Shown: in pieces, positions 57,401 to 64,000 of the stretch
How the letters are laid out: each line of letters starts with the position of its first letter
Position numbering within the stretch: the first letter of the stretch is position 1
DNA from: Ditylenchus dipsaci
Lineage: Eukaryota > Nematoda > Chromadorea > Rhabditida > Anguinidae
NCBI GenBank assembly: GCA_004194705.1
Contig: SADC01000913.1
Span: forward strand, 124,001-188,000
Direction: 5' to 3'
Length of the DNA: 64,000 bases
Notes under the pieces: generated by a model
What the model was told of the DNA's origin: nothing
Databases searched by the model: none
What the model saw: only the letters and a program-made list of their open reading frames with translations
Made by a program: the position numbers and the translations under genes

Positions 57401-59094
57401 GCGCAAATGTCGTGGCGCGCAAATGTCGGATAACCCCAGGACTGGGTCCGCGTCAATTGACCCCCTGGACAATTGACCCCCTGGGCGATTGACCCCTGGC
57501 CGATTGACCCCTGGGCGATTGACCCCCTGGACAATTGACCCCTGGGCCGATTGACCCCCCGGGCCGATTGACCCCCTGGACAATTGACCCCTGGGCCGAT
57601 TGACCCCCTGGCCGATTGACCCCCTGGGCCGATTGACCCCTGGACAATTGACCCCTGGGCCGATTGACCCCCCGGGCCGATTGACCCCCTGGGCCGATTG
57701 ACCCCCTGTGGCTTTTTGACTATGGTCATCTTCAATCTGTTCATTTATTTAAGTCCGATTTTGTATTTATTCATGTTTTCTGAGTTTTTTCTTTGAACAT
57801 CGATATTTACTAAAAATATAAAAGTTAAGCAATCTGACCACAATCTGACCACTTTCCTCAAAAATTTTGACTTTTCTAGATTTCTACCTGCCTGCCTTCG
57901 GCAGGCAACCTAATTCAATAGGAAGCCCTTTGTGGTACATGGTCCGGGATAAGGGCTGACCTTTGGGGGTACATGGTCCGGGATAAAGGCTAACTTTTTA
58001 TATACGAGCTCTATATTAGCATCCATCAGATTCCTAAATTTTTATATTTATAGTAAATATCGATTTCAAAGAAAAAACACAGAAAAATGAATAAATACAA
58101 AATCGGACTTAAAAAAATGAACAGATACAGGCGGTGAAATGACCCGGCGGTGAAATGATACAGGCGGTGAAATGATACAGGCGGTGAAGTGATACAGGCG
58201 GTGAAATTTCCGTGTCCCATGAACTTCATGATGGGCGAATAGAATTTCCGCGATGAATACTCATTTGACTATGAAACATTAACTGTTATACTCTCTTTGG
58301 ATGTTTTTGTTGTTCTTTTAACCAAAATAAAAATGTGTTTGCTGTTCGATTTTTTTTATTTGCCTCATTTCATTCCTTCATTCCTCTTTAGTAGTCAAAA
58401 GCCATGGGGTCAATTGCCCGGGGGGTCAATCGGCCAGGGGTCAATTGTCCAGGGGGCCAATCGGCCCGGGGGGGTCAATTGTCCAGGGGGCCAATCGGCC
58501 CAGGGGGTCAATTGTCCAGGGGGTCAATTGCCCTGCTCCCCCAGACTATCTAAGAACTTTTCGGTAGTATCCTGGAACTGACGTTTTTCGTAATTTTAAT
58601 TTACATACTCATTTTCAATCTTATACTCAAGATGTAGCTCTGCTTCTTGGCGTCACTTTCAGTATATAGTTGTAAATGAGCATGTAGATTAAAATTGCAA
58701 AAAACGTCAGTGCCAAAATACTACCGAAATCCTGCCCTCAATATTACTCTTTTGCATTTGCTGACGGCGAAACAGTGCTAGAAATGATTGCTATCGATTT
58801 ATTGATAGTTTTTGGTTCTAGAAGTTGGTAAACTTTCTAAAAAAGAGAAAAAAGGTGTACACTCAGTGAGAATTAAACCTGTGTCCTTATAGGCGATGCG
58901 TATAGGAACTTCCCCTCTTTAAACCGAAAAATCTGTGCCTAATGAATAGGTTGGGCCTACATTTCCGCCAAAATCAGAAATAGCCTTACCATGGTGCGAA
59001 GTGGAGTACAGATGATCTGGGAGCAGGATGTGCCACAGGCAAAAACCGATGAACCACTTGGAATGTTTTGAGAAGCGGATAGGGAGGGTGAGGT
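42212..59094 (-). CDS. daf-18: PTEN/DAF-18 phosphatase orthologue
   Basis: PTEN removes the 3-phosphate of PIP3 and antagonises PI3K/insulin signalling at the membrane. In nematodes DAF-18 controls dauer entry and lifespan (family knowledge). Exons visible, 5' to 3': 58990-59094 (ending at an ATG codon), 54985-55039, 54840-54932, 54499-54535, 54402-54428, 54270-54354, 48173-48305, 47935-48116, 47769-47880, 47428-47467, 47271-47381, 47127-47220, 45112-45446, 44456-44708, 44193-44404, 43838-43880, 43408-43787, 42212-42426. Domains: PIP2-binding N-terminus, phosphatase ([30 protein letters not shown]), C2 ([19 protein letters not shown]), and the long nematode-type C-terminal region ([34 protein letters not shown]). 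Introns of 6.0 and 3.9 kb are full of transposons. Several single-base losses interrupt the frame. An exon between 43408 and 42426 is probably missing from my model, since the phases do not match there. Confidence 0.93.
42498..42672. mobile_element. Two adjoining palindromic mini-elements
   Basis: CGTACCCAGGGCGGGGG with inverse CCTGGGTACG (42498-42594), directly followed by GGCAACCGGACAAAAACG with inverse TTTTTGTCCGGTTGCC (42595-42670). Confidence 0.65.
42775..43165. mobile_element. MITE with TTTGCGGATGCTAAA ends, copy 2
   Basis: CAAACACAATGAGAAGGCTG at left and inverted CAGCATCCGCAAATAGCC with TTCATTGTGTTTG at right. The core (AGCTATTGATAAAA, GAGATAAAAAAGAA, CTTTCTTTTTATCTC) is palindromic. 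Related to 31850-32310. Confidence 0.75.
43181..43304. mobile_element. hAT-like MITE, word CCGGAGAATTCTCC
   Basis: Exact 8-bp duplication GTTTGAAG (43173-43180 and 43305-43312). The left end TAGGGTTGTGAAA equals that of 31093-31361, but the repeated word is CCGGAGAATTC/GAATTCTCC instead of GAAAACTTTCCGG. Confidence 0.75.
45862..46111. mobile_element. CCGTATTT-family MITE, word AATAAGGCGGCACC
   Basis: TA-flanked, inside a daf-18 intron. CCGTATTTCCTGTAATAAGG at left, inverted at right. Word copies AATAAGCCGGCACCC and GGCGGCATGCCGCCTTATT. Core as in 4161 and 61020. Confidence 0.82.
46155..46999. mobile_element. CAGTC-family MITE, word CATTAGTGTACAC, with nested MITE
   Basis: CAGTCGACTCTCTCATTAGT at left and inverted at right. 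The word (C)ATTAGTGTACAC occurs at least eight times in two clusters (46170-46325, 46905-46990). A CCGTATTT-related copy at 46609-46844 is nested inside. Confidence 0.82.
46609..46844. mobile_element. Nested CTGTATTT MITE with palindromic core
   Basis: CTGTATTTATTCTAATCAAG at left and TCTATTAGAGTAGATACGG at right. Core TTCAAGTGGTCTGAAATT and inverse, as in 24765-24998. Confidence 0.65.
47127..47880 (-). CDS. daf-18: daf-18 C2-domain exons
   Basis: Exons 47769-47880 ([10 protein letters not shown], then an in-frame TGA explained by one missing G and one extra T), 47428-47467, 47271-47381 ([20 protein letters not shown]) and 47127-47220 ([13 protein letters not shown]). C2 binds membrane phospholipids and packs against the phosphatase domain. 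Confidence 0.88.
47935..48305 (-). CDS. daf-18: daf-18 catalytic P-loop exons, with three one-base losses
   Basis: Exon 48173-48305 encodes [10 protein letters not shown], then VVAVHCKA, then [14 protein letters not shown]. Relative to PTEN one A is missing from an A run before VVAV and one G inside the HCKAGKGRT signature. With both counted the exon has exactly 45 codons and phase 0 at both ends. Exon 47935-48116 starts after TTTTTGTAG, encodes [11 protein letters not shown] and, after one missing G in a G run, [14 protein letters not shown]. Near its 3' end an in-frame TAG (after ENHLN) suggests one further error. Every catalytic residue of the P-loop is present apart from the frame breaks. 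Confidence 0.88.
48987..50793 (-). mobile_element. hAT transposon with perfect 8-bp target duplication
   Basis: GAAGATAC at 48979-48986 and 50794-50801. Ends TAGGGTAGTACGG and inverted TAGGGTAGTACACGG. Both subterminal regions are filled with CCGGTTTTCGGTT and CCGGTTAACCGACC words (48998-49110, 50650-50785). The interior codes on the minus strand for a BED finger and the hAT dimerisation motif. Confidence 0.95.
49350..50470 (-). pseudogene. hAT transposase (BED finger, C-terminal dimerisation motif)
   Basis: From 50470 downwards: [20 protein letters not shown] and NHLKSKGH form a BED-type zinc finger (Cx2C, then HxxxxxH). The middle is divided over frames at 49902-50306. Near 49495-49400 [17 protein letters not shown] is the conserved [12 protein letters not shown] motif of hAT C-terminal domains. 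The catalytic Asp region is not recognisable, and frames change at least three times, so it is either decayed or affected by sequence errors. Confidence 0.8.
51045..51955. other. Intron sequence without recognisable feature
   Basis: Part of the 6-kb daf-18 intron. One 124-codon frame on the + strand (50975-51349) has no motif. CAGACTACAT occurs in tandem near 51548-51590. Confidence 0.4.
51960..52296. mobile_element. Foldback element, word ACTCCAACGCCA
   Basis: TAGCTCTTTCACAAACGTTG at left and inverted CGTTTGTGAAAGAGCTA at right. Dense ACTCCAACTCCAAGTCCGAC arrays lie at 52024-52130, with their inverse at 52160-52240 and at the ends. Non-coding. Confidence 0.8.
52840..52985 (+). other. tRNA-derived SINE-like unit (left arm)
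   Basis: GCGGCTTTCGTATACGCATAA, GAGGTCACAGGTTCAAATCC (B-box GGTTCAAATCC) and a tail TTTTATTTACAAGTTTGGTA. The inverted partner is at 53366-53525, and relatives are split at 55165-55201/56666-56790 and at 58858-58915. Confidence 0.65.
53366..53525 (-). other. tRNA-derived SINE-like unit (right arm)
   Basis: Minus-strand copy of the unit at 52840-52985, with GAGTCACAGGTTCAAATCC and AAGTTTGGTATGAAAATG in its tail. One AAAGTCACTCGAAAAGG stretch of the left copy is absent here. Confidence 0.65.
54270..55039 (-). CDS. daf-18: daf-18 phosphatase-domain exons, N-terminal half
   Basis: Five exons (55, 93, 37, 27 and 85 nt) whose phases join exactly with no frameshift. They encode the PTEN N-terminal helix ([13 protein letters not shown]), [38 protein letters not shown] and [15 protein letters not shown], the WPD-equivalent loop with Asp-His-His. 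Introns are 47-300 bp with canonical GT-AG ends. Confidence 0.95.
55202..56665. mobile_element. Foldback inserted in a SINE-like unit
   Basis: Ends GGCCCACCTTGAGACTGG and inverted GGGCTCACCTTGAGACTGG, with arms of about 110 bp (TTTTTCTGATATCAATTGAT, CAATAATTTGTCTTGAC). Flanked by GCATCGC (55195-55201) and GCATTGC (56666-56672), a 7-bp duplication with one mismatch. Inside are three about 150-bp direct repeats (55370-55800: AATTGGGTTTGxTAxGACC, AACCxxxACCCxxAAxxxxGGG, GGTGGATATCC), an AATTGGTCCAxCACG word run (55795-55860) and the palindrome 55903-56241. Confidence 0.75.
55903..56241. mobile_element. Nested palindromic element
   Basis: ACCAAACCAAGTGGCCGTCC at left, inverted GGACGACCACTTGGTTTAGT at right. 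Arms continue through GAACTGATTCGGGCATGCTG and ATAGTAGTAAAATGCCGTTT. Non-coding. Confidence 0.75.
57380..58540. mobile_element. Mosaic foldback with three different terminal words
   Basis: From left: GGCGCGCAAATGTCG units (57383-57430), then about 16 units of CCGATTGACCCCCTGGG/CAATTGACCCC (57452-57712). The core (GTGGCTTTTTGACTAT, GTCCGATTTTGTATTTATTC, ATCGATATTTACTA) is inverted at 58035-58130. Next comes a GGCGGTGAAATGATACA array (58130-58207). Finally GTAGTCAAAAGCCATGG leads into the inverted GGGGTCAATTGxCCxGG array (58408-58535). Long open frames across the arrays are by-products of the repeat. Confidence 0.8.
58858..58915 (-). other. SINE-like tRNA-related unit
   Basis: Minus strand: GGAAGTTCCTATACGCATCG, CCTATAAGGACACAGGTTTA and GTGTACACC. 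The B-box-like AGGTTTAATTC is degenerate. Confidence 0.5.
58990..59094 (-). CDS. daf-18: daf-18 N-terminal exon
   Basis: 105 nt, phase 0 at both ends, from a TTTCCAG acceptor to ATG|GTAAGG. Its end IICTPLRTM joins [13 protein letters not shown] of exon 54985-55039, matching the FRT-x-VSSNR region ahead of the phosphatase domain in C. elegans DAF-18. The final ATG could be the start if the upstream part is untranslated. Otherwise translation begins in Ser-rich exons further upstream. Confidence 0.7.
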
Positions 59095-59155
59095 CTGGAA
59101 ATGGAAGAGCTGGATGTAGGTAGAACACTAGTGCTTTTACTGCTCCCAGCCTGCC

Positions 59156-59345
59156 CTAGTTCCATGAATCAGGTCCATCTAGATGCCCTCCAATTAAGTT
59201 GGTCTCGGCCGCAAAGTCAGGAGATATGAACATGCCTTCGACACTTTTGTTGGAAGCACTTCTTCCTATGCCAGGGGTGCATAGGTTGGTGCTCGAACAG
59301 GTGACGTCGACCGAAGCAGATTTGTGCGACCTGAACATCATAAAT
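59156..59345 (-). CDS. Candidate Ser-rich 5' exon of daf-18
   Basis: Open frame after a possible TGTTCAG acceptor: SASVDVTCSSTNLCTPGIGR and SVEGMFISPDFAAE. A GTAAAAG donor near 59130 would join 59094 in phase, but a TAG lies in frame just before it. It is probably a disordered N-terminal extension or untranslated sequence. Confidence 0.4.
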
Positions 59346-59514
59346 AGTACAATAATTAAAAGTACAGATTATACCGCTGATCTAATACACAAGTGCTAAG
59401 GGATTTTTCTTAATCTGTTTTGTATATACTTTAGTTCCACTCACTTGAACCTGAGAATCACCCCTCCCCAGTCAAGTCAGTTCGGGGGAATCAGTTCGCC
59501 CCTCCAGGAGCGTA

Positions 59515-59640
59515 GAAGGCTTGGAGTTGCTTCGACACAAATCACTCAAAAGTGACTCTGGATGCATGAATGTTAGAATTTTTTCATGCAATAGGCCCCT
59601 TAACCAAACTATGTTAAAATTTCATCTTTCTGGTGAACTA
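59515..59640. repeat. Dispersed GC-headed repeat, copy 3 (diverged)
   Basis: CACAAATCACTCAAAAGTGACTC, GGATGCATGAATG, TAGGCCCCT and AACTATGTTxAAA match copies at 1-215 and 30840. Confidence 0.65.
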
Positions 59641-59649
59641 AGGTACCAT

Positions 59650-59740
59650 TTACCGAATTTCCTCTAATTAAAGCACCGGTGCTTTTAATTTTACAACCTC
59701 CTTCCAGGAGGTGCGTTAATTGAAAGGGGTGCGTTTGTTT
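59650..59740. mobile_element. Single end of a CCGTATTT-type MITE, word AATTAAAGCACC
   Basis: CCGAATTTCCTCTAATTAAA followed by GCACCGGTGC and GGTGCGTTAATTGAAAGG words. The opposite end was not found. Confidence 0.55.
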
Positions 59741-59918
59741 CCAACTCCTCGAAAATTCGGAAATTGTCAATCAAAAATAGCCTTAATTCTGAAATTTTTG
59801 GTCATAATGAGGGAGGTTGCGGAATGATAAGAAATTATTGGTAAAAAATTAAAAAAAAATTTCCTTGGTCTCTCAAGCTGATTCAACTGGGGGTTAGCTC
59901 AGGTTCAATTTACCCACT

Positions 59919-60140
59919 TCACGCACTAAACAATAGCCATGCGTGGGGAATTTTTAAGATAAATGTTCTCAGGTTTTTGAGTTTTCTCAGATGGCCCTGT
60001 GCCAAAAAGTCTTCATGAATAAAGTTGAAGCAACCGATGGCCTCGCACTCTGAAGGCACGTTCTCTTCATTGAAAACTAGCTGAAAAACTGAGTTCCGCG
60101 TGATTACACTTGATATTGCGAATAAATGATTTTCGGCCAA
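59919..60140 (-). CDS. Unidentified candidate exon
   Basis: Open frame ending in TGA at 59919: ENVPSECEAIGCFNFIHEDF and GHLRKLKNLRTFILKIPHAW. It has protein-like composition (alternating charged and hydrophobic residues) unlike the low-complexity frames nearby. No family recognised, and the acceptor is uncertain. Confidence 0.3.
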   Translation of the reverse strand: MAENHLFAISSVITRNSVFQLVFNEENVPSECEAIGCFNFIHEDFLAQGHLRKLKNLRTFILKIPHAWLLFSA

Positions 60141-60304
60141 ACAAATTGCTGGGTTGGCGTAAGGCCGAGATGATTAGACATAGCGTATTATTTTGTGTCA
60201 CAAAACAACTGTAAAAATAGGTTATCCAGAATAGTATAGCCTCTCTAATTATAGTCATCAATTACAGGGTTGCTCAAATAATTCACCTTATTGAGAAAAA
60301 GCGT

Positions 60305-60706
60305 TCACAGGATTTCACCCAAGTTTGGTACCCAAATTTTTAACCGACCAGAGCACAAAGTGGAGTCGGCAGAGGCATTGGCAGTGTTCAGGGAAAGGGT
60401 AGAAGAGGAAGAGTTGGCAGCTGCAGTAGTGACTGTCGAGCACACAGTAGTTTGTGTGCTCGAAGTGGACACCTTGAGGAATAGCAATTTTGTGTCGCTG
60501 CCTTCTTCTGAGGAGTGAGAGATAAAGTTGTAATTGTGTCTACCAGTAGTACTCTTCTGATTGGACATAGGAATGTGGTCAGTGGAGGACATGGTGGCCA
60601 CTCCTGATGAGGCTGTGCTCGAGTAGTCGATGGGGTCGTTGGTTGTGGTCGAACTCATTGTGGAACCCGTGGAGCTGCAATTATAAATCTGTTTTAGCAA
60701 ATTCAC
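60305..60706 (-). CDS. Ser/Thr-rich candidate exon
   Basis: Begins after a TTTATAATTGCAG acceptor near 60676. More than 40% Ser+Thr+Asn (GSTMSSTTTNDPIDYSSTAS, TAAANSSSSTLSLNTANASA), ends at TGA 60305. It could be disordered N-terminal coding sequence of the minus-strand gene downstream (daf-18), or an independent gene. Confidence 0.4.
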   Translation of the reverse strand: MNLLKQIYNCSSTGSTMSSTTTNDPIDYSSTASSGVATMSSTDHIPMSNQKSTTGRHNYNFISHSSEEGSDTKLLFLKVSTSSTQTTVCSTVTTAAANSSSSTLSLNTANASADSTLCSGRLKIWVPNLGEIL

Positions 60707-61019
60707 TTAGTTTTGATGACCATTACACAGTTGAACCTCGATTTATATCAAATTTAACTGTAATGTAAAAATTTGAAAATTTTGGATTTTGCTTGGTCCC
60801 GTGGTTTTAGGTGTACTTGAATTCTTAATGATCAGTCAAACCACAGACGGAACCGAGAAAAACCAACAAATCAATTTTTCACATTATAACTATAGTAGCG
60901 TTCCCGACTGGTGCGGATACCCTGTTTTTTCGGGTAATCACCTGCCTTCATCACTTTTCCGACTTTTCTTCTTTCTTTTTCACAGTAATTGATTTTATTG
61001 CAAACTGAGCCATAAAATA

Positions 61020-61261
61020 CCGTATTTACTGTATTAAGTCCCATGGGGAGTTATTTTTCAACCCTTTAAAATCGGAAAAAAATATTTCGATTTTGATATT
61101 TTTGGGTGCTCAACCAAAATTTAAAAAGTGGAATCAGGTAAACTCGCGGCAACTAAGAAAACGCAAAAAACAGATTTGCGAAATGTTCGCTCTAGGCTGA
61201 GATATAAGGTCCGTAGGGTGGGGACTTATTAGAGGGTGGGGAGTTAATACAGTAAATACGG
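61020..61261. mobile_element. CCGTATTT-family MITE, word TTAAGTCCC
   Basis: TA-flanked. CCGTATTTACTGTATTAAGT at left, AATACAGTAAATACGG at right. Word copies GGGACTTATTAGAGGG and GGGGAGTTAATACAG. Core as in 4161, 27256 and 45862. Confidence 0.82.
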
Positions 61262-61333
61262 TATGCAAAAGACTAATTCAGGGTTTTCACGTGAAAGCAA
61301 ACTGGTTTGTATCATTGAATCAGTAATCAAAAT

Positions 61334-61713
61334 TTATGTCTTTTTCGGTGTGGCATATCGCTTTTTCCATTTTACAATCAAATTATTCCACAAAAATTTA
61401 CAATGTGGTGCTTGTGGTTGAACCATGGTGCGCTTTCTCATTCTCATACGAAAGTTTGTGGTTTTCATTGGTTGCACAGGTGAGCCACAATCAGAAGTAA
61501 GGGAAGAAGGCGAAATTCCACAAGTTGAGGTTGCTGATGTCGACCCACTGCCACCAAAACAGGTGTAGCAAGTGGTTGAGAAACTAGAGCTGATGCCACA
61601 GATTGACTTCCATCTTGACAATACTTACTGCTAGCTTTAGAAACAATACAATGCGTAGAAGTTGCAGCTAGAGATGATGAACTTGAAGAAGAACAGAAGT
61701 CATTCATGTGCAC
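61334..61713 (-). CDS. Ser-rich then Arg/Lys-rich candidate exon(s)
   Basis: MHMNDFCSSSSSSSLAATST starts near 61713. A second frame gives SPSSLTSDCGSPVQPM, then the very basic FRMRMRKRTMV and VKWKKRYATPKK. A 39-bp GT-AG candidate intron could separate them, though phases do not match cleanly. No family recognised. Confidence 0.3.
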
Positions 61714-61719
61714 GACGCT

Positions 61720-64000
61720 AAAACTAAATAGGTTAGATCATGCCCAAACCAATCGATTATATAACAGGTCCAATATATATATACAAAAGGATATAAGCAC
61801 AGAACAAAAATACAATCATTGGGGGTTACTAAGATTATTTCAGTAGATGTATAAAAAGTAAGCAGAAATGTAAATGAGAAAATTAAAATTTTAATCATTT
61901 GCTTTAGAATACAGTGAAATTTTTTGGAAAAAGGGGTTTGTAGGGTTTCCATGGGTTTTATTAGGACAGCAGGGTTGGGGTGCCCGTCTGAGAACCTATC
62001 GATGGAAATGAATTTGAAAAAAAAAACAGTTTCTCAAAATATGCTGAGTGCTATCACTGGAAATCGAACCGACTACTTTTTATTTGAGTAAAGAAAAAAG
62101 TCAAAATTTAAAGTCAAATTTTGACAAAGAATTCACCAAAATTTGACTTTTCGACTTTGACAACCAAGGTCTAGTGGACACTGGTGCCGTTAACCCCTCC
62201 TATTTTGCCTAATCCCCTCTGTTTTTTAGGCTTAGGCGCAAAGTAAGTCAGTAAGACGGACTCAAATAATATTTTCTTAATTTTTTAGTTGAAAAAAATA
62301 TGTTTAAGACTAAAAAATCACTGTATGGACCAGAGAATAATAGAGGAACAAACGGCACAAGTGGCGTCAAGTGAATGGTGGGGTTCTCCACCCTGCTACA
62401 ACGCTCCACCATTTCAAGATGTCTTTTCTAGATGCTAAAAAGTACACATTATTTTTTTATTTTCAAATATTCAAGTGGTGGAATATATTTAAAAAGATTC
62501 AGAAATATATTATTTATTTCACCAAATACCAAAAGTGGAATTTATGAGTTACACATGAAGATTGTAAAATTACAGATATTACGCACAGAATACTGAAAAG
62601 AAACTTTGCAAAAATATTTCGCCACTACTATTATTATTAGCTGAACTTTGGATCCGACAACTGCTCTTGAATAATTCAATGCCATTCACTAATGGAAACA
62701 GCCAGAAAAAATTCCTTCGTATCCTTTTCAAAAAATAAAATGGTTTTGTCCTAAAAGTACATTGGTAAAAAATGCTGGATAAATTTTTTAATTTGACTAA
62801 AATAGGACTGCATGAAGCTTGGGGAAAAAATGTAACACAATTATTTGGTGACGAAAAAATATAAAAAGAAGTCAATAGAGTAGGGAAGTAAAATTTCACC
62901 TTTTTGCTGTCTTTTATTTGCTAGTATGGAATAGGATAAAAGTTTCGGATTTGCATTGGAACAAGTCTCAATATGCATTTTGGTTTTGAGTGATAGAGTC
63001 AAGGCCGTGAATTCTCCCGTGATGCCAGAAAAATAAATTTTTTAAATTTCTGATCCTGGTTTTTTTTGCAAAAAGTATTGGTTTCGAATCACATACTACA
63101 AAAATTCAAAAAAAAAAGTAGGAATTTTTAAAATTTTAAAAAACTTTCATAACTTTTCTAAACTTACATAATTTTTTTGAATTTACGCTTAGACACTAAG
63201 TTTTTTAAAAAGCTCTCATAAAATAAAATCGAAATCAGTTTTGGCCAAAAAATGAAGCTTTTTTAAAATTTCGGCGTTAGACCAAAACCGAACACTAAAA
63301 AAGTTCTAAAATAGAGTAAAATATGCACCGAAAATCCACCAAAAAAGGCACGTGAATAGTAGCCTGTACCTTTTGTTGGCAAATAAAGGCTACCACACAT
63401 TTCTGGTGTTTACGCGAAAAAAAGTTTAGGTTGTAGCCAGCTAGACCGAAGCTATTTGTTGGGTTCTTTAAACTTGTTTTGACAGTCGTAATTTAAAAGG
63501 ATGGGTGCAAAAACTATTGATACAAATAAATGCCACCTCTAATACAAGCAATTTTGTAGTGGCACTGGACAACCACCAAAACATCAACATTTAAGCAAAA
63601 CAAATTGCGGCTAGCACAAATAGGTTGGAGTCTTTAATAATAATAACACATTGCAAGCCTCTGTCCCAACTAAAATTATGGTGCTGCAATTGGTCTTTGA
63701 GCAAAGAGCTGACATAAACTTGCAATCTTTGTGGCAATGCAATTATTTCCAGGCAAAATATCAGAAAATGACCTTTGGCAAAAGTCGAAAAATTTCAAAA
63801 GTTTCTGTTTTGTGGGATAATTTTTATTAGACTGGGGGGGGGGGCATGCCCGTCGCTGATTTAAATATTTTGAAGACAGCATGTGAAGTGCATTTTATAT
63901 ATATTTTTCATTATTTTATTGACTCTGCGCTCTGGAAAAAGATCAGAAATCAATCTCAGAAAAACTAATCTAAAAACGACTTTTGAAATGATCTATAAGG
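61720..64000. other. No recognisable gene or element
   Basis: AT-rich sequence with runs of A and T. The only hint is a GGTTCGATTTCCAGTG B-box-like motif on the minus strand at about 62050-62070. Several 70-100 codon frames lack motifs. Confidence 0.45.

Noticed and set aside
57452..57712. Regularly spaced short repeats resembling a CRISPR array
   Set aside because: There are no unique spacers of constant length and units are in direct contact. The context is eukaryotic with spliced genes, and an inverted copy of the array exists 0.7 kb away.
57352..57744. 130-codon minus-strand open frame (Gly/Ser/Gln-rich, collagen-like)
   Set aside because: It is a translation of the CCGATTGACCCCCTGGG array. 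All three minus-strand frames are open because of the repeat, and the inverse array at 58.4 kb behaves likewise.
62035..62075. Possible tRNA or SINE from GGTTCGATTTCCAGTG on the minus strand
   Set aside because: Only a B-box-like motif is present. No A box or cloverleaf could be drawn, and no tail shared with the SINE family at 52.9 and 56.7 kb.

Overview
The window comes from a eukaryote, almost certainly a chromadorean nematode. Its protein-coding genes are split into many short exons (23-380 bp) by GT-AG introns that are often only 40-60 bp. The best-preserved gene matches the nematode form of PTEN (DAF-18) even in parts that only nematode proteins carry. DNA is AT-rich and most of it is transposon-derived.

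Layout. 0-34 kb is a transposon graveyard: two Mutator-like elements with duplicated target sites (749-2866, with a transposase remnant beside a Ulp1-type protease remnant; 17084-18945, with a 9-bp duplication), several non-autonomous foldback relatives with 9-bp duplications (19386-20175, 28643-29360), a 5'-truncated BEL/Pao retroelement (about 13.3-16.0 kb), a giant inverted repeat (12.2-23.6 kb), many TA-flanked and TTAA-flanked MITEs, and two isolated F-box first exons (5000-5170, 30058-30190). 34.6-39.0 kb (minus) holds a gene of about 30 exons for an M3A-family (mitochondrial intermediate peptidase-like) protein that has lost the zinc-binding HExxH motif. 42.2-59.1 kb (minus) holds a daf-18/PTEN orthologue whose large introns are packed with hAT, MITE, foldback and tRNA-like SINE insertions. 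59-62 kb carries Ser/Thr-rich minus-strand reading frames that may be its 5' exons. 62-64 kb shows nothing recognisable.

Two patterns run through the window. First, otherwise well-conserved exons carry single-base losses, mostly in short homopolymers, even inside the PTEN catalytic P-loop. This looks more like long-read consensus error than gene death. Second, transposon families from at least four superfamilies share one plan: a constant outermost terminus and/or a constant core, combined with a short sequence 'word' (about 10-25 bp) repeated several times near both ends. The word differs completely between sister elements but is the same at every position inside one element. This concerted replacement of terminal words is my best candidate for an undescribed mechanism here.

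All homologies were judged by eye from translated sequence and remembered family motifs. No database search was run.
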